Under the pieces are notes generated by a model, which was not told the origin of the DNA, ran no database searches, and worked only from the letters and a program-made list of their open reading frames with translations. From NCBI GenBank assembly GCA_965232405.1, contig OZ246966.1, positions 1,488,001 to 1,552,000 of the forward strand: a stretch of 64,000 bases of DNA, given 5' to 3'. Every line of letters starts with the position of its first letter. Positions within the stretch are counted from its first letter, which is position 1. Of this stretch, positions 50,603 to 59,589 are shown piece after piece. This stretch comes from RCIO01 sp965232405 (GTDB taxonomy: Bacteria > Pseudomonadota > Alphaproteobacteria > Rhizobiales > Rhizobiaceae). A program made the position numbers and the translations under genes.

Positions 50603-52513
50603 TCAAGCGGACAGCATAAAGCCGTCGAAATACGCTTCGAGTTCGGCATAGGCGTCGAGCGGCAGGACGGTCGCGACATACTGGTCGGGCCGCACGACAA
50701 CCATGCAGCCCTTCTCCCGGTCGATGCCGCGCAAATCGAACAGGTCGTCGCCGCTCTTCGGATCAGGACAGAACATCTTCTCATAGTCGCGAAGGCCAAG
50801 CCTGCCCTTGGCCGGCAGCAGGAAGGCCGGCATCGCCTCCAGCGCCAGATCACGATGGCCCTGCTGGAACACGGCGCGGAAGTCTATGACGGAATCCATG
50901 TCGGTATTTTCCGGCGTGTATCTGCACAGCGGCGATTGCGGCGAGGCGGAGAGATATTCGCAGAGCCCGCCGATCGCGGATGACGGGCTGGCAGGATCAT
51001 CCCGGTTGCAGAATGCGAACAGCCGCCAGCGGCCATCGGCCTTGACTACATGGCCAAGCTGCATCGGTTTCGCATCGGCGAGACGTATCACCGGTGCGGA
51101 GTGAAAGCGCATGCCGATGGCAAGGCCCTTCGCCAGATGCTGATGCGTCGCTTCGCCAGTCAGAAGCGAGGGCTTGTATAGCGTCGCCGTGCCGGCGGTA
51201 TAGCGGCCGTGGCGGACGAAATAGTCCTGTACCTGCGCCGGATCGGCTCCATCCGGGTTGTCCGCCGATTTCTGCGGCGCGCTCAGCATCTTCGCCCATT
51301 CGCGGTCGAATTCGATCAGTTCGCGCGCGATCGCCTGCCGCTCGGCCGAATAGGTGCGCAAGAGTTCGGGCCGCGCCCGGCCGCACAGGACCGAAGCCAG
51401 TTTCCAGCCGAGATTGAACGTGTCCTGCATGGAGACATTCATGCCCTGCCCGGCCTTTGGGCTGTGGGTATGGCAGGCGTCGCCGGCAATGAAGACGCGC
51501 GGCAGGCGCGTGCCCACCTCGCCTTCGGGCACATCGTCGAAACGGTCGCACAGGCGTTGGCCGATTTCGTAAACCGACCACCAGGGGACTTCCTTCACCT
51601 CGAAACTGTAGGGTTGCAGGATGCGCTGCGCGGCCGCGACCAGATAGTCGATGGTGATGTTGCGGCCGGCGACACGCTCGTTCTCGTTCAGCTTGTCGAG
51701 CTCGACATAGATGCGAACGAGATAACCGCCCTCGCGCGGAATGAGCACGATGCTGCCTTCGCCGGCGGAGCGGATGAGCGCCTTGAGGCGAATATCTGGG
51801 AAATCGGTGACGGTCAGAACATCCATCACGCCCCAGGCCTGATTGGCGGAATCGCCCTTGAGTTCAAGGCCCAGCGATTTGCGCACGGCACTGCGCGCGC
51901 CGTCGCAGCCAACGACATAACGCGCCCGCACCGTCTCGACCTTGCCTTCATGGCCGGGATCGACGCGTTCGAGCCTCGCTGTCACAGGATGCTCGCCGGT
52001 GTTCGCGTTGACCTCAAGCCCGGCGAGGCGGCGCGAATAGTCCGGCGCCATGCGGCTCGGCGATTTGCGCATGACATCGAGATAGAAGTCGTGCACCCGC
52101 GCCTGATTGAGGATCACGTGCGGGAACTCTGACAGACCGTCTTCGACATCCTGCACGCGGCCGCCGCGCATTATGTTTTCAGGCTGGCCGTCGTCGGGCC
52201 GCCAGAAGGTGGTTTCGTTGACCCAGTAGGCCTCCCGCAGCAGGCGTTCTGCGAAGCCGAAAGCGTGGAACATCTCGACGGTGCGGCAAGCGACACCGTC
52301 AGCCTGACCGAGTTCGAGCGGGCCGTCCTTCTGGTCGACAATGCGGGTCGTGATTTCGGGGAATGCGGAGAGTTGCGCCGCAAGTGTCAGGCCAGCAGGG
52401 CCGCAACCGACGATCAGAACATCGACCTTTTCGGGGATGTCCGTTTCGCGCGTTGCTGCCTGTTCGGCCAGATCCGGGTCGCCGGTCCGAAAGCCGTTGA
52501 GATGGAACTGCAT
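50603..52513 (-). CDS. FAD-dependent aromatic hydroxylase (MobA/PheA-type)
   Basis: A 636-residue flavoprotein monooxygenase. The GxGxxG nucleotide motif is VDVLIVGCGPAGLTLAAQLS (about 31-50), the DG motif is YVVGCDGARSAVRKSLGL and the GD motif GDACHTHSPKAGQGMNVSMQD (near 340); a C-terminal thioredoxin-like domain (about 460-636) ends with VVRPDQYVATVLPLDAYAELEAYFDGF. Length and C-terminal domain fit the phenol 2-monooxygenase/3-hydroxybenzoate 4-monooxygenase group. It hydroxylates a phenolic compound with NAD(P)H and oxygen. It begins the catabolic part of the window. Confidence 0.9.
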   Translation of the reverse strand: MQFHLNGFRTGDPDLAEQAATRETDIPEKVDVLIVGCGPAGLTLAAQLSAFPEITTRIVDQKDGPLELGQADGVACRTVEMFHAFGFAERLLREAYWVNETTFWRPDDGQPENIMRGGRVQDVEDGLSEFPHVILNQARVHDFYLDVMRKSPSRMAPDYSRRLAGLEVNANTGEHPVTARLERVDPGHEGKVETVRARYVVGCDGARSAVRKSLGLELKGDSANQAWGVMDVLTVTDFPDIRLKALIRSAGEGSIVLIPREGGYLVRIYVELDKLNENERVAGRNITIDYLVAAAQRILQPYSFEVKEVPWWSVYEIGQRLCDRFDDVPEGEVGTRLPRVFIAGDACHTHSPKAGQGMNVSMQDTFNLGWKLASVLCGRARPELLRTYSAERQAIARELIEFDREWAKMLSAPQKSADNPDGADPAQVQDYFVRHGRYTAGTATLYKPSLLTGEATHQHLAKGLAIGMRFHSAPVIRLADAKPMQLGHVVKADGRWRLFAFCNRDDPASPSSAIGGLCEYLSASPQSPLCRYTPENTDMDSVIDFRAVFQQGHRDLALEAMPAFLLPAKGRLGLRDYEKMFCPDPKSGDDLFDLRGIDREKGCMVVVRPDQYVATVLPLDAYAELEAYFDGFMLSA

Positions 52514-52535
52514 TGGCCCGACGTCCTCCCGCAGA

Positions 52536-52775
52536 TCAGGTGCGGGGCGCCAGCTCGCGTCTGTTGATTTCCCGCAAAACCGTCTCAAGCAGTCGATGCA
52601 TCTCGGCTTCCGCTGCTTCGCGGCTCAGGCCGAACGCAATCGACAATCGCATCAAACGCTTTGCCATTTCCCGCCAATAGAGGGAAGCGTGGTGGCCGTT
52701 CTTTCTGCCCAATATGCTTGCGATGCTGCCGACCAGCTCCGACCGCTCGTAGAGCGGCACACGCGCGTTACCCAT
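52536..52775 (-). CDS. Small helical protein of unknown function, 79 residues
   Basis: A 79-residue protein (VPLYERSELVGSIASILGRKNGHHASLYWREMAKRLM and the helix REAAEAEMHRLLETVLREI). It somewhat resembles DUF6074-type small rhizobial proteins, but the match is weak. It is 22 bases upstream of the monooxygenase on the same strand and may be in its operon. Confidence 0.55.
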   Translation of the reverse strand: MGNARVPLYERSELVGSIASILGRKNGHHASLYWREMAKRLMRLSIAFGLSREAAEAEMHRLLETVLREINRRELAPRT

Positions 52776-52835
52776 ACGCCTTCCTGCCTCCGAAACCCCA
52801 GGTTCGGGGCGTAATGCGGCATGGTTAATGAAAGG

Positions 52836-54452
52836 TTAGCGGCTATCCTCAAGGATCATCGCGGCACCCTTTTCGGCGATCATGATGGTCGGCGAGTTGG
52901 TGTTGCCCGAGGTGATCGCCGGCATCACCGAGGCGTCGATGACGCGCAGGCCGAAGACGCCACGCACGCGCAGGCGCTGGTCGAGCACGGCATTCGCGTC
53001 GCCATCCGGTCCCATGCGCGCCGTTCCAACAGGGTGGAAGATGGTGGTGCCGAGATCGCCTGCGGCGACCAGCATGTCATCGTCCGAAGCGACATGGGCG
53101 CCGGGCTTGTATTCCTCCGGCTTGTAGCGGGCAAAAGCCGGCTGGGAGACGATGCGGCGCGCCCATTTGAGCGAGTCTACCGCAATGCGCTTGTCTTCCT
53201 CGGTCGACAGATAGTTGGGCCGGATGTCGGGCTGCGCCGACGGATCAGGCCCGGAAAGGTGGATCGAACCACGGCTGGTCGGCCTCAGATTGCACACTGA
53301 CGCCGTGAAGGCGTCGAAGCCGTGCAGGCCGTCGCCCCAATTGTCGAGCGACAGCGGCTGGAAATGGAACTCGAGATTCGCGGTCTCATATTCCGGCGAG
53401 GAGCGCACGAACGCGCCCATCTGCGAGGGCGCCATCGTCAGCGGGCCACGGCGGCGCAGCGCATAGTTCACGCCCATCATGGCGCGGTGGAAGAGGTTGG
53501 CGTAGTCGCCATTGAGGGTGCGGATGCCGGAAACCTTGTAGACCGGCCTGATCTGCAGATGGTCCTGCAGGTTCTTGCCGACGCCCGGCAGTTCGATCAG
53601 TGGTTCGACGCCGTTGACCTTGAGGATATCGGGATCGCCGATGCCGGAGCGTTCGAGTATCGGCGGCGAGGCGACAGCGCCGGCAGACAGGATCACCTCA
53701 CCCTGTGCCGAAGCGCGGTGGATATCACCGCCCTGCTGGTAAACGACGCCGGTTGCCCTGCCGTCCGCGATTTCGACACGGTCGATCAGTGCACCAGTCA
53801 CGACCTTGAGGTTGGGGCGCGAGAGCGCCGGCTTGAGGAAACCCCGCGCGGCGGACCAGCGGCGGCCACGGCGCTGGTTGACCTGAAAATAGGACGAGCC
53901 GGAATTGTCGCCCGAATTGAAATCGTCGATCTTTTCGATGCCCGCTTCTTCGGCCGCGTCACGCAGGCGATCGAGGATTTCCCAGCGGATGCGCGGATGC
54001 TCAACCCGCCATTCGCCGCCCGAGGAATGGAACTTGTTGGGCGGGTTCTCGTGATCTTCGTGCTTCATGAAGAAGGGCAGCACGTCATCCCAGCCCCAGC
54101 CGGTGAGGCCGAGCTGGCGCCAGCCGTCATAGTCGCGCGCCTGGCCGCGCATGTAGATCATGGCGTTGATGGCCGACGAGCCGCCCAGCACCTTGCCGCG
54201 CGGATAGGCCAGCGAGCGGCCGTTCAGACCCGGTTCCTCAGCGGTCTTGAACAGCCAGTCGGACCGCGGATTGCCGATGGCGAAAAGATAACCGACCGGG
54301 ATGTGAAACCAGATCCAGTTGTCGCGCCCGCCGCCTTCCAGCAAGAGCACCCGGTTTTTCGGATCGGCCGAAAGTCGATTGGCGAGCACGCAGCCGGCCG
54401 ACCCTGCACCGCAGATGATGTAGTCGAAAACCTCCCCCTCGGACTGCGGCAT
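52836..54452 (-). CDS. GMC family oxidoreductase (choline dehydrogenase-like)
   Basis: A 538-residue FAD enzyme. The N-terminus FDYIICGAGSAGCVLANRLSADP is the ADP-binding motif; LAYPRGKVLGGSSAINAMIYMRGQARDYDGW is the GMC signature 1; AGAVASPPILERSGIGDPDIL is signature 2; the catalytic histidine is in TTIFHPVGTARMG, and GNTNSPTIMIAEKGA ends the FAD site. Members oxidise alcohols such as choline or polyols, without further clues to substrate here. It lies just before a Crp-like pseudogene on the same strand and about 60 bases after the small protein gene. Confidence 0.95.
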   Translation of the reverse strand: MPQSEGEVFDYIICGAGSAGCVLANRLSADPKNRVLLLEGGGRDNWIWFHIPVGYLFAIGNPRSDWLFKTAEEPGLNGRSLAYPRGKVLGGSSAINAMIYMRGQARDYDGWRQLGLTGWGWDDVLPFFMKHEDHENPPNKFHSSGGEWRVEHPRIRWEILDRLRDAAEEAGIEKIDDFNSGDNSGSSYFQVNQRRGRRWSAARGFLKPALSRPNLKVVTGALIDRVEIADGRATGVVYQQGGDIHRASAQGEVILSAGAVASPPILERSGIGDPDILKVNGVEPLIELPGVGKNLQDHLQIRPVYKVSGIRTLNGDYANLFHRAMMGVNYALRRRGPLTMAPSQMGAFVRSSPEYETANLEFHFQPLSLDNWGDGLHGFDAFTASVCNLRPTSRGSIHLSGPDPSAQPDIRPNYLSTEEDKRIAVDSLKWARRIVSQPAFARYKPEEYKPGAHVASDDDMLVAAGDLGTTIFHPVGTARMGPDGDANAVLDQRLRVRGVFGLRVIDASVMPAITSGNTNSPTIMIAEKGAAMILEDSR

Positions 54453-54554
54453 GATCCTCCCCTTCCAGCCGGTTGCGGAGAAGGTTGCACAGGTCCGGTG
54501 CGCGGGGAAGTGTGCAGGTGACCAGCCGCGCGATAGGATGGTGCTCGGCGATCC

Positions 54555-55091
54555 CTACGCGATCCTCCTGCGGGCCAGTTCGCGGTATAGCGCTTCCGGG
54601 CTGACACCGATTTCATGCGCGATCGATTTCCATTCGCCCCTGGCCGGCAATCCTCCGTCGCGAGTGGCAAGCCATGCATCCAGCCGCTCCCTGACCGTGC
54701 GAAACGACATCAGTTCCGCGCGCATCCGCGCCGTCTGCACCTCGGATGCCAGATAGGCAGACTATGCCTGCACAAACGCCGGATTTTCGGCAAATGCCTT
54801 GAGCAGCGCAGCCTTCGGAACCGCCTGCACAACGGTGGGCCGCACCGCTACCGCGTCACAATGATAGGCGGTCGAATACAGTGAGGCTTCGGCTAAAAAG
54901 TCGCCGGCACCCGCGCGCTGCAATACCAGCGGCGTGCCATCCGGCTGACGGCGCAACAGCTCAACGTGCCCCATTTCCACCAGATACATCGATGCCGCCG
55001 GGTCCTGCCGGTGGAACAGGAATTCGCCTGCCGACAGGTGCCGGCTTGCAGACGCCATCGCCCGGAACAGGTCAGACAGGGGTTCGGACAT
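54555..55091 (-). pseudogene. Crp/Fnr regulator interrupted by an amber codon
   Basis: The frame 54555-55091 reads as one protein of about 178 residues except for TAG at 54762-54764. Before the stop it has a cyclic-nucleotide-binding-type domain (LSAGEFLFHRQDPAASMYLVEMGHVELLRRQ, FLAEASLYSTAYHCDAVA). After it, in the same frame, come SAYLASEVQ and the C-terminal HTH (SFRTVRERLDAWLATRDG, SIAHEIGVSPEALYRELAR). The stop replaces what should be tryptophan (TGG to TAG), in a position where the family has W-x-A. The start is ATG 55091, on a palindrome. A full-length product would require suppression of the stop. Confidence 0.9.
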
Positions 55092-55106
55092 GATAACTAT
55101 CATGTC
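55087..55106. promoter_or_regulatory. 20-bp palindrome over the Crp-like start codon
   Basis: GACATGATAACTATCATGTC has 9-base arms and a 2-base centre. The core TGAT-N4-ATCA is close to the FNR/FixK box (TTGAT-N4-ATCAA). It spans the start of the Crp-like gene and lies 58 bases before the divergent gene at 55165, so it may control both. Confidence 0.65.
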
Positions 55107-55164
55107 TGAATGATGTGACGCATGGCAAGAAAGTCCGACTGATCTCTCGCAAGAGGACCGAACC

Positions 55165-55758
55165 ATGAGATTGCTGCTCACATCCGTTCTTGCCGCCATG
55201 ACATTGCCGGTGATGGCAGAGGGTTCGCACCATTCCGCCAGCCAGCAGGACACGTCCTATGCCGGTCAGGAGACGCGTCGTATCAAGAGCCTGTCGGATG
55301 AAGACATCGCCGAACTCCGTCGGGGCGGAGGTTGGGGACTGGCCAAGGCCGCCGAACTGAACGGCATTCCCGGACCCGCGCATTTGCTCGAACTGAAAGA
55401 CGAAATTCCCCTTCGACCGGACCAGACGGCAAAGATTGAAGCGATCTACGAGGACATGCGCGCGCAAGCCATTGCGGAGGGTAAGCGGCTCATTGCGCGC
55501 GAGGAAGCGCTTGAGGATGCCTTCCGTTCACACACGATAGACGAGGCCAGCCTGCGCCGCCTGCTCACCGAAATCGGCGAAAGCCGCACCAAACTGCGTT
55601 TCATCCATCTCTCGACCCATCTGACAACGCCTTCGCTGCTGAGCGAGGGACAGATCAGCCGTTATGTGGAGTTGCGTGGCTACGGCAACGACTCCTGCGA
55701 CGCGGTTCCAAACGGCCACGACGCTGCCCTTTGGCGCAAGCACAACAATTGCAACTGA
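55165..55758 (+). CDS. Spy/CpxP-like periplasmic protein (LTxxQ-like)
   Basis: A 197-residue exported protein: signal peptide MRLLLTSVLAAMTLPVMAEG, then a helical domain with ETRRIKSLSDEDIAELRRGGGWGLAKAAELNG, LRPDQTAKIEAIYEDMRAQAIAEGKRLIAREEALEDAF and EASLRRLLTEIGESRTKLRFIHL. These are hallmarks of alphaproteobacterial Spy-type chaperones, with metal-sensing relatives. The tail ends in CDAVPNGHDAALWRKHNNCN, cysteine and histidine rich, possibly a metal site. It is divergent from the broken Crp regulator, behind a shared palindrome. Confidence 0.82.
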   Translation: MRLLLTSVLAAMTLPVMAEGSHHSASQQDTSYAGQETRRIKSLSDEDIAELRRGGGWGLAKAAELNGIPGPAHLLELKDEIPLRPDQTAKIEAIYEDMRAQAIAEGKRLIAREEALEDAFRSHTIDEASLRRLLTEIGESRTKLRFIHLSTHLTTPSLLSEGQISRYVELRGYGNDSCDAVPNGHDAALWRKHNNCN

Positions 55759-55814
55759 CTGACTGGCGACGGCTGCCGACGCGATGTCCGGCAGCCGACA
55801 TCAATTGCGTATCC

Positions 55815-57209
55815 TCAGACCGCACCTTGCCGTGTACGCCACGAGTCCGCATAGCTCTCGCGAGCGTCGCGCGAATAGGGCACCGGCGAGACCTTCACCC
55901 GAATTTCCATCTGGCGTGAAGGTTCGACGGTCGTCTTTTCCGAACCGCCGTCCGGCTCGCCCCAGACAAGGGTGAGCACGTCGCCTTCCTTGACGTCGGG
56001 ATCGACGACACCGAGCGAGAGCATGCGGCGCTCATTGTAGCTGTAGCCAGCAAACATGGAGAGGCCGACCATTTTGGAGCCGTCCATCACCATGTCGTAG
56101 CTGGACGAGGCATAGTTGGAGAGCGGCCAGTCCATGAACTTCACGTTCTGGCCTTCCTCGAACATGGTGGCGAAGGCGGACACGACGTCCTCCGGGTTCC
56201 ACTCAAAGGTGACCTTGCGGCGGTGCGGGCCGTCGGCGATCTTCTCGAGTGCGGCGCGGCCGATGAAGTCGTGGTCGAACTTCACATAGATGCCGTAACC
56301 GAGGTCCCACGGCGTCAGGTAATAGTCCTCGATATTATCGGAGATGTAGGAGCCGCCGATCGCACCGGTTGCCTCGTAGCTCTTGTCGGTCAGCCACTCG
56401 CGATAGCCCTTGCAGCCTTCGCCAGTGTAGATGCCCGGCAGCGGCGACGGGATCCAGCCCGATTCCAGCGTGTTGGTGGCGTAGGCGCGGCTGCCGACCG
56501 GCACCAGGCCGTGGCCCTCGCCGGCTTCCATGATCGCATCGCGGACACGATCGTAGTCCTCATAGGGACCGTAGAGTTCCAGACCCGGGACACCCGCCAT
56601 GCCGTGACGCAGCGCACGTACCTTTTTGCCGCCGACATTGATCCAGTCCATGTTGAAGAACTTTACGTCCGGCACCGGACCGCCATTGAGTTTTTCGAGG
56701 ATCGCCGGCGCGTTCGGGCCCTGTACCTGGAAGCGGTAATGACAGCGCACAACCGGCTTGCCGCCCGGACGCGGCGGCGAGCGCGGGTCCTCGGTCAGCT
56801 TGACGTCGAAATCGCCGATCTCGGCCTGAAACTGCACCCAGCTCACCGTCGGAGCGCGGCCGACCAGATTGAACTCGGTATCGGCCTCGCGGAACATGAT
56901 GACATCGCCGATGACATGGCCCGCCGGCGTGACCGGAACGAAATGCTTTGCCTTGCCGGGGGTGAAATTCTTGAACGAGTTGATGGCGAGGTAGGAAAGA
57001 AGCTTCTCGGCATCCGGGCCCTCGACCTTGAGCTCGGCCATGTGGTGCGTCTGGTCGAACAGCACCGCGCTTTCGCGCCAGGCGCGCTGCTCGTCACGCC
57101 AGTTGGTAAATTCGGGCGCAACGACGGGATAGACATAAGCGCCGATCTTCGAATTGCGCAGCATGTTGACCGTGTTGCCGGCCTTAGCGAGTTTCTGTTC
57201 GAGGTTCAT
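55815..57209 (-). CDS. ligM: LigM-like tetrahydrofolate-dependent O-demethylase
   Basis: A 464-residue enzyme of the GcvT/DmdA fold. It closely follows the vanillate/3-O-methylgallate O-demethylase LigM: GNTVNMLRNSKIGAYVYPVV, then FTNWRDEQRAWRESAVLFDQTHHM, ALRHGMAGVPGLELYGPYED, GSRAYATNTLESGWIPSPLPGIYTG, GAIGGSYISDNIEDYYLTPW and the C-terminal TTVEPSRQMEIRVKVSPVPYSRDARESY. It transfers the methyl group of an aryl methyl ether to tetrahydrofolate. The MetF-like gene upstream on the same strand would handle the 5-methyl-THF so formed. Exact substrate (vanillate, syringate or another) is not certain. Confidence 0.88.
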   Translation of the reverse strand: MNLEQKLAKAGNTVNMLRNSKIGAYVYPVVAPEFTNWRDEQRAWRESAVLFDQTHHMAELKVEGPDAEKLLSYLAINSFKNFTPGKAKHFVPVTPAGHVIGDVIMFREADTEFNLVGRAPTVSWVQFQAEIGDFDVKLTEDPRSPPRPGGKPVVRCHYRFQVQGPNAPAILEKLNGGPVPDVKFFNMDWINVGGKKVRALRHGMAGVPGLELYGPYEDYDRVRDAIMEAGEGHGLVPVGSRAYATNTLESGWIPSPLPGIYTGEGCKGYREWLTDKSYEATGAIGGSYISDNIEDYYLTPWDLGYGIYVKFDHDFIGRAALEKIADGPHRRKVTFEWNPEDVVSAFATMFEEGQNVKFMDWPLSNYASSSYDMVMDGSKMVGLSMFAGYSYNERRMLSLGVVDPDVKEGDVLTLVWGEPDGGSEKTTVEPSRQMEIRVKVSPVPYSRDARESYADSWRTRQGAV

Positions 57210-57271
57210 GGTTATTGCCTCCCTGAACGCGGACCCTCGGTCCGGTGTGTTGTATCCTGTCCGGCCAGCCG

Positions 57272-58159
57272 TCAGGCCACGTCGCCCCCGACCTGCCGGC
57301 GGCCTTCGGCCCAGCGGATCGAGGCGGCGGGGTCGCCGAACGTGAAGAAATGAACGCCTGATATTCCGAGACCGGGTTCGGTAACGTTTGCCGCCGCGAC
57401 ATCCTCCAGCAGCATGTCCGGCGTTTCGCCGGTCAGCACGCCTCTGGCCAGCTCGCCGCGCTCGCGCAATGCACGCAGCGAAGCGCCAACACCGCAACGC
57501 AGCGCATATTTGATCAGCTTGGTGCGCTCGGCAGGACCGGCAACGCCGACACGCAGGGGCGTGTCGATACCCAGCGCGCGCAGGGCGCGGGCGAAACGCA
57601 CAAGCGCATCCGCATCGAACAGGAACTGGCTGACGAGAGTGGGCTCCAGCCCGGCCTTGCGGACGGCGGTCATCTTTTCGCCCAGCGCACGGGCAAGCAC
57701 GGAATCGGGAATGCGGGGGTGGCCTTCCGGGTAGCAGGCGATGCGGATGCGCTTCACGCCATTGTCCTGGAAGACACCGGTCTCAATCAGCTGAAGCGCA
57801 CAATCGAAGGGACCAGCAGATGCCGGGCGGTCGCCACCGAGCGCCAGAACGCGTTTCACGCCGGCCTCGCCGGCAAGGCGCGCCATCATGTCTTCGAAAT
57901 CGGCTCGGCTGGCGATATTGCGGGCGACGATGTGCGGCACAGGCTCCAGACCCGCCTTGCGCAGGCGGGTCGCTGCGTGAACCAGAACGTCGGCGCTCTC
58001 CTTCGGCAGGTTGGCCACAAAGACCTCCGCGCCGGCGGGCAGCATGTCCGCAGCCGCGTCGACGGAATCGAGATCGCGCGAGGTGATTTCGACCGAATAT
58101 TCGCCGAGCAGGGTCGCGACTGCGTCCGTGTCGGCAACAACGCCTTCAATGCGCTTCAT
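57272..58159 (-). CDS. Methylenetetrahydrofolate reductase-like protein
   Basis: A 295-residue TIM-barrel protein of the MetF family, short and divergent. It contains EVFVANLPKESADVLVHAATRLRKAGLEPVPHIVARNI, VKRVLALGGDRP, AGPFDCALQLIETG, IACYPEGHPRIPDS and QFLFDADALVRFARALRALGIDTPLRVGVAGPA. MetF oxidises or reduces the one-carbon group between 5-methyl- and methylene-THF. Beside a LigM-like demethylase the useful direction is oxidation of the 5-methyl-THF made there. The start at 58159 has GGAGGG upstream. The ligM gene follows 62 bases later. Confidence 0.85.
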   Translation of the reverse strand: MKRIEGVVADTDAVATLLGEYSVEITSRDLDSVDAAADMLPAGAEVFVANLPKESADVLVHAATRLRKAGLEPVPHIVARNIASRADFEDMMARLAGEAGVKRVLALGGDRPASAGPFDCALQLIETGVFQDNGVKRIRIACYPEGHPRIPDSVLARALGEKMTAVRKAGLEPTLVSQFLFDADALVRFARALRALGIDTPLRVGVAGPAERTKLIKYALRCGVGASLRALRERGELARGVLTGETPDMLLEDVAAANVTEPGLGISGVHFFTFGDPAASIRWAEGRRQVGGDVA

Positions 58160-58629
58160 CCGGCGCCCTCCCAATCAACGGAACAGCATTGTCGCTGCAC
58201 CACACTGGATGATTGTATACACTATGTTGACTTTCGCGAGATTGTCAATTCCGAGAATCATGCCTGCACAGAAGACCGGCGACCGGTGAAATTGCCCGGA
58301 TCCCATCCGTCCCAAGATCAGTAATATATTCATATAAATCAATGCACTAATCTGCATCGATCGAACCTGAACAGTGCAGGTCTCGAGGGCGATCCGTGCC
58401 AGATCCCGTCGCCATGGCCTCGCCTGCCTCAACGGCGTATTCCATCAATTCTGTATACAGAGCCGACCCGCCGCGTGGTGTCGCGAAAACAGGTTGCGGG
58501 CATCAGCTTGCCGCAGCGGAATGCGGACAGTAAGCTAGCGCCGACCGATGGCCCGACCGGCCATCGCACCCCCGCTTCGGAGGGGCTCAGGCCGCATCTG
58601 TCGGTCGACCGTTGAGGAGGAAGAACTCG
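58160..58629. promoter_or_regulatory. Divergent control region with two GTATAC palindromes
   Basis: TGTATACA (58214-58221) and CTGTATACAG (58451-58460) are perfect palindromes with the GTATAC core common to GntR/FadR-type operators. They lie between the MetF-LigM operon and the divergent binding-protein gene at 58630, one near each start. I see no gene in this 470-base region. A GntR regulator would be needed elsewhere in the genome. Confidence 0.45.
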
Positions 58630-59589
58630 ATGCCGGCCGGAATTTCGATACGATCGCTGTGCCTGTCCGCATGTGTGGGGCTCACGCTTGTGGCCGGCCA
58701 GGCGCTGGCCAAACCGCTGGTGATTGGCGTTCCATCATGGCCGTCGGCGCAGGTCACCGCTCAGATCATCGCGGACGCAGCCGAACAAATGGATGTCGAG
58801 GTCGAGCTGCGGCCGCGCGGGACGATGACCATCCTTGCCGACATCGCCAAAGGCAGGGTCGACATACATCCCGAGGTCTGGTTCCCGAACCTGAGCGGCG
58901 CGCTGGAGCGCCTGAACGGGGATGGCAAGATCATCGTCAGCGACAACGGCGTCGATGCCCGGCAGAATGTCTGCGTGACCAGGGCCACAGCGGAGATGAC
59001 CGGCATCAGATCGCTTGCCGACCTCGCCGATCCGCAGATGGCCGAGAAGTTCGACAGCAACAATGACGGCCGTGGCGAGATCTGGATCGGGGCGCCGACA
59101 TGGTCGTCGACCGAGATCGAGCATATCCGAGCACGCTCCTACGGCTATTTCCGCACGATGACGCTGCTGGAGCTGCCGGAAGAGATCGCCATGGCGTCGG
59201 TCGACGTGGCGGCGTCGTTTGGCAGCCCGATCGTGTTCTACTGCTACAGCCCGCACCATGTGTTCGAGTTGCACGATCTGGTGGTGCTCGAGGAACCTGC
59301 CTTCGATCCGCAGCGCTGGAACCTGATCAAGCGCGCAGACGATCCGTACTGGCTGCAGAAATCACGCGCCGAAACGGCCTGGGATCTTTCCCATTTCCAC
59401 GTCGCATACGCCAATGCCCTCAATGAGGAAGCGCCGTCATTGGCCCGGTTCCTGTCAAATCTCCGGTTAGAGCAGACCGATATCACGGCCATGAGTTACG
59501 CCATTCAGGTGGAACGGAAGTCGCCAGAGGACGTTGCCGCAGAGTGGGCCGCCGAAAACGAGGACAGGATCAAGGAATGGATGCAATGA
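58630..59589 (+). CDS. OpuAC-type substrate-binding protein, orphan
   Basis: A 319-residue exported protein. Signal peptide SIRSLCLSACVGLTLVAGQALA; mature part with LVIGVPSWPSAQVTAQIIADAAEQ, VDIHPEVWFPN, IWIGAPTWSSTEIEHIRARSYGYFRTM and FDPQRWNLIKRADDPYWLQKSRAE, as in glycine betaine/choline/proline-type binding proteins (OpuAC). No permease or ATPase gene is near, so it is an orphan binding protein or feeds a distant transporter. ATG 58630 is preceded by AGGAGGAAG; TTG 58612 is an alternative. It overlaps the L,D-transpeptidase gene by four bases. Confidence 0.88.
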   Translation: MPAGISIRSLCLSACVGLTLVAGQALAKPLVIGVPSWPSAQVTAQIIADAAEQMDVEVELRPRGTMTILADIAKGRVDIHPEVWFPNLSGALERLNGDGKIIVSDNGVDARQNVCVTRATAEMTGIRSLADLADPQMAEKFDSNNDGRGEIWIGAPTWSSTEIEHIRARSYGYFRTMTLLELPEEIAMASVDVAASFGSPIVFYCYSPHHVFELHDLVVLEEPAFDPQRWNLIKRADDPYWLQKSRAETAWDLSHFHVAYANALNEEAPSLARFLSNLRLEQTDITAMSYAIQVERKSPEDVAAEWAAENEDRIKEWMQ

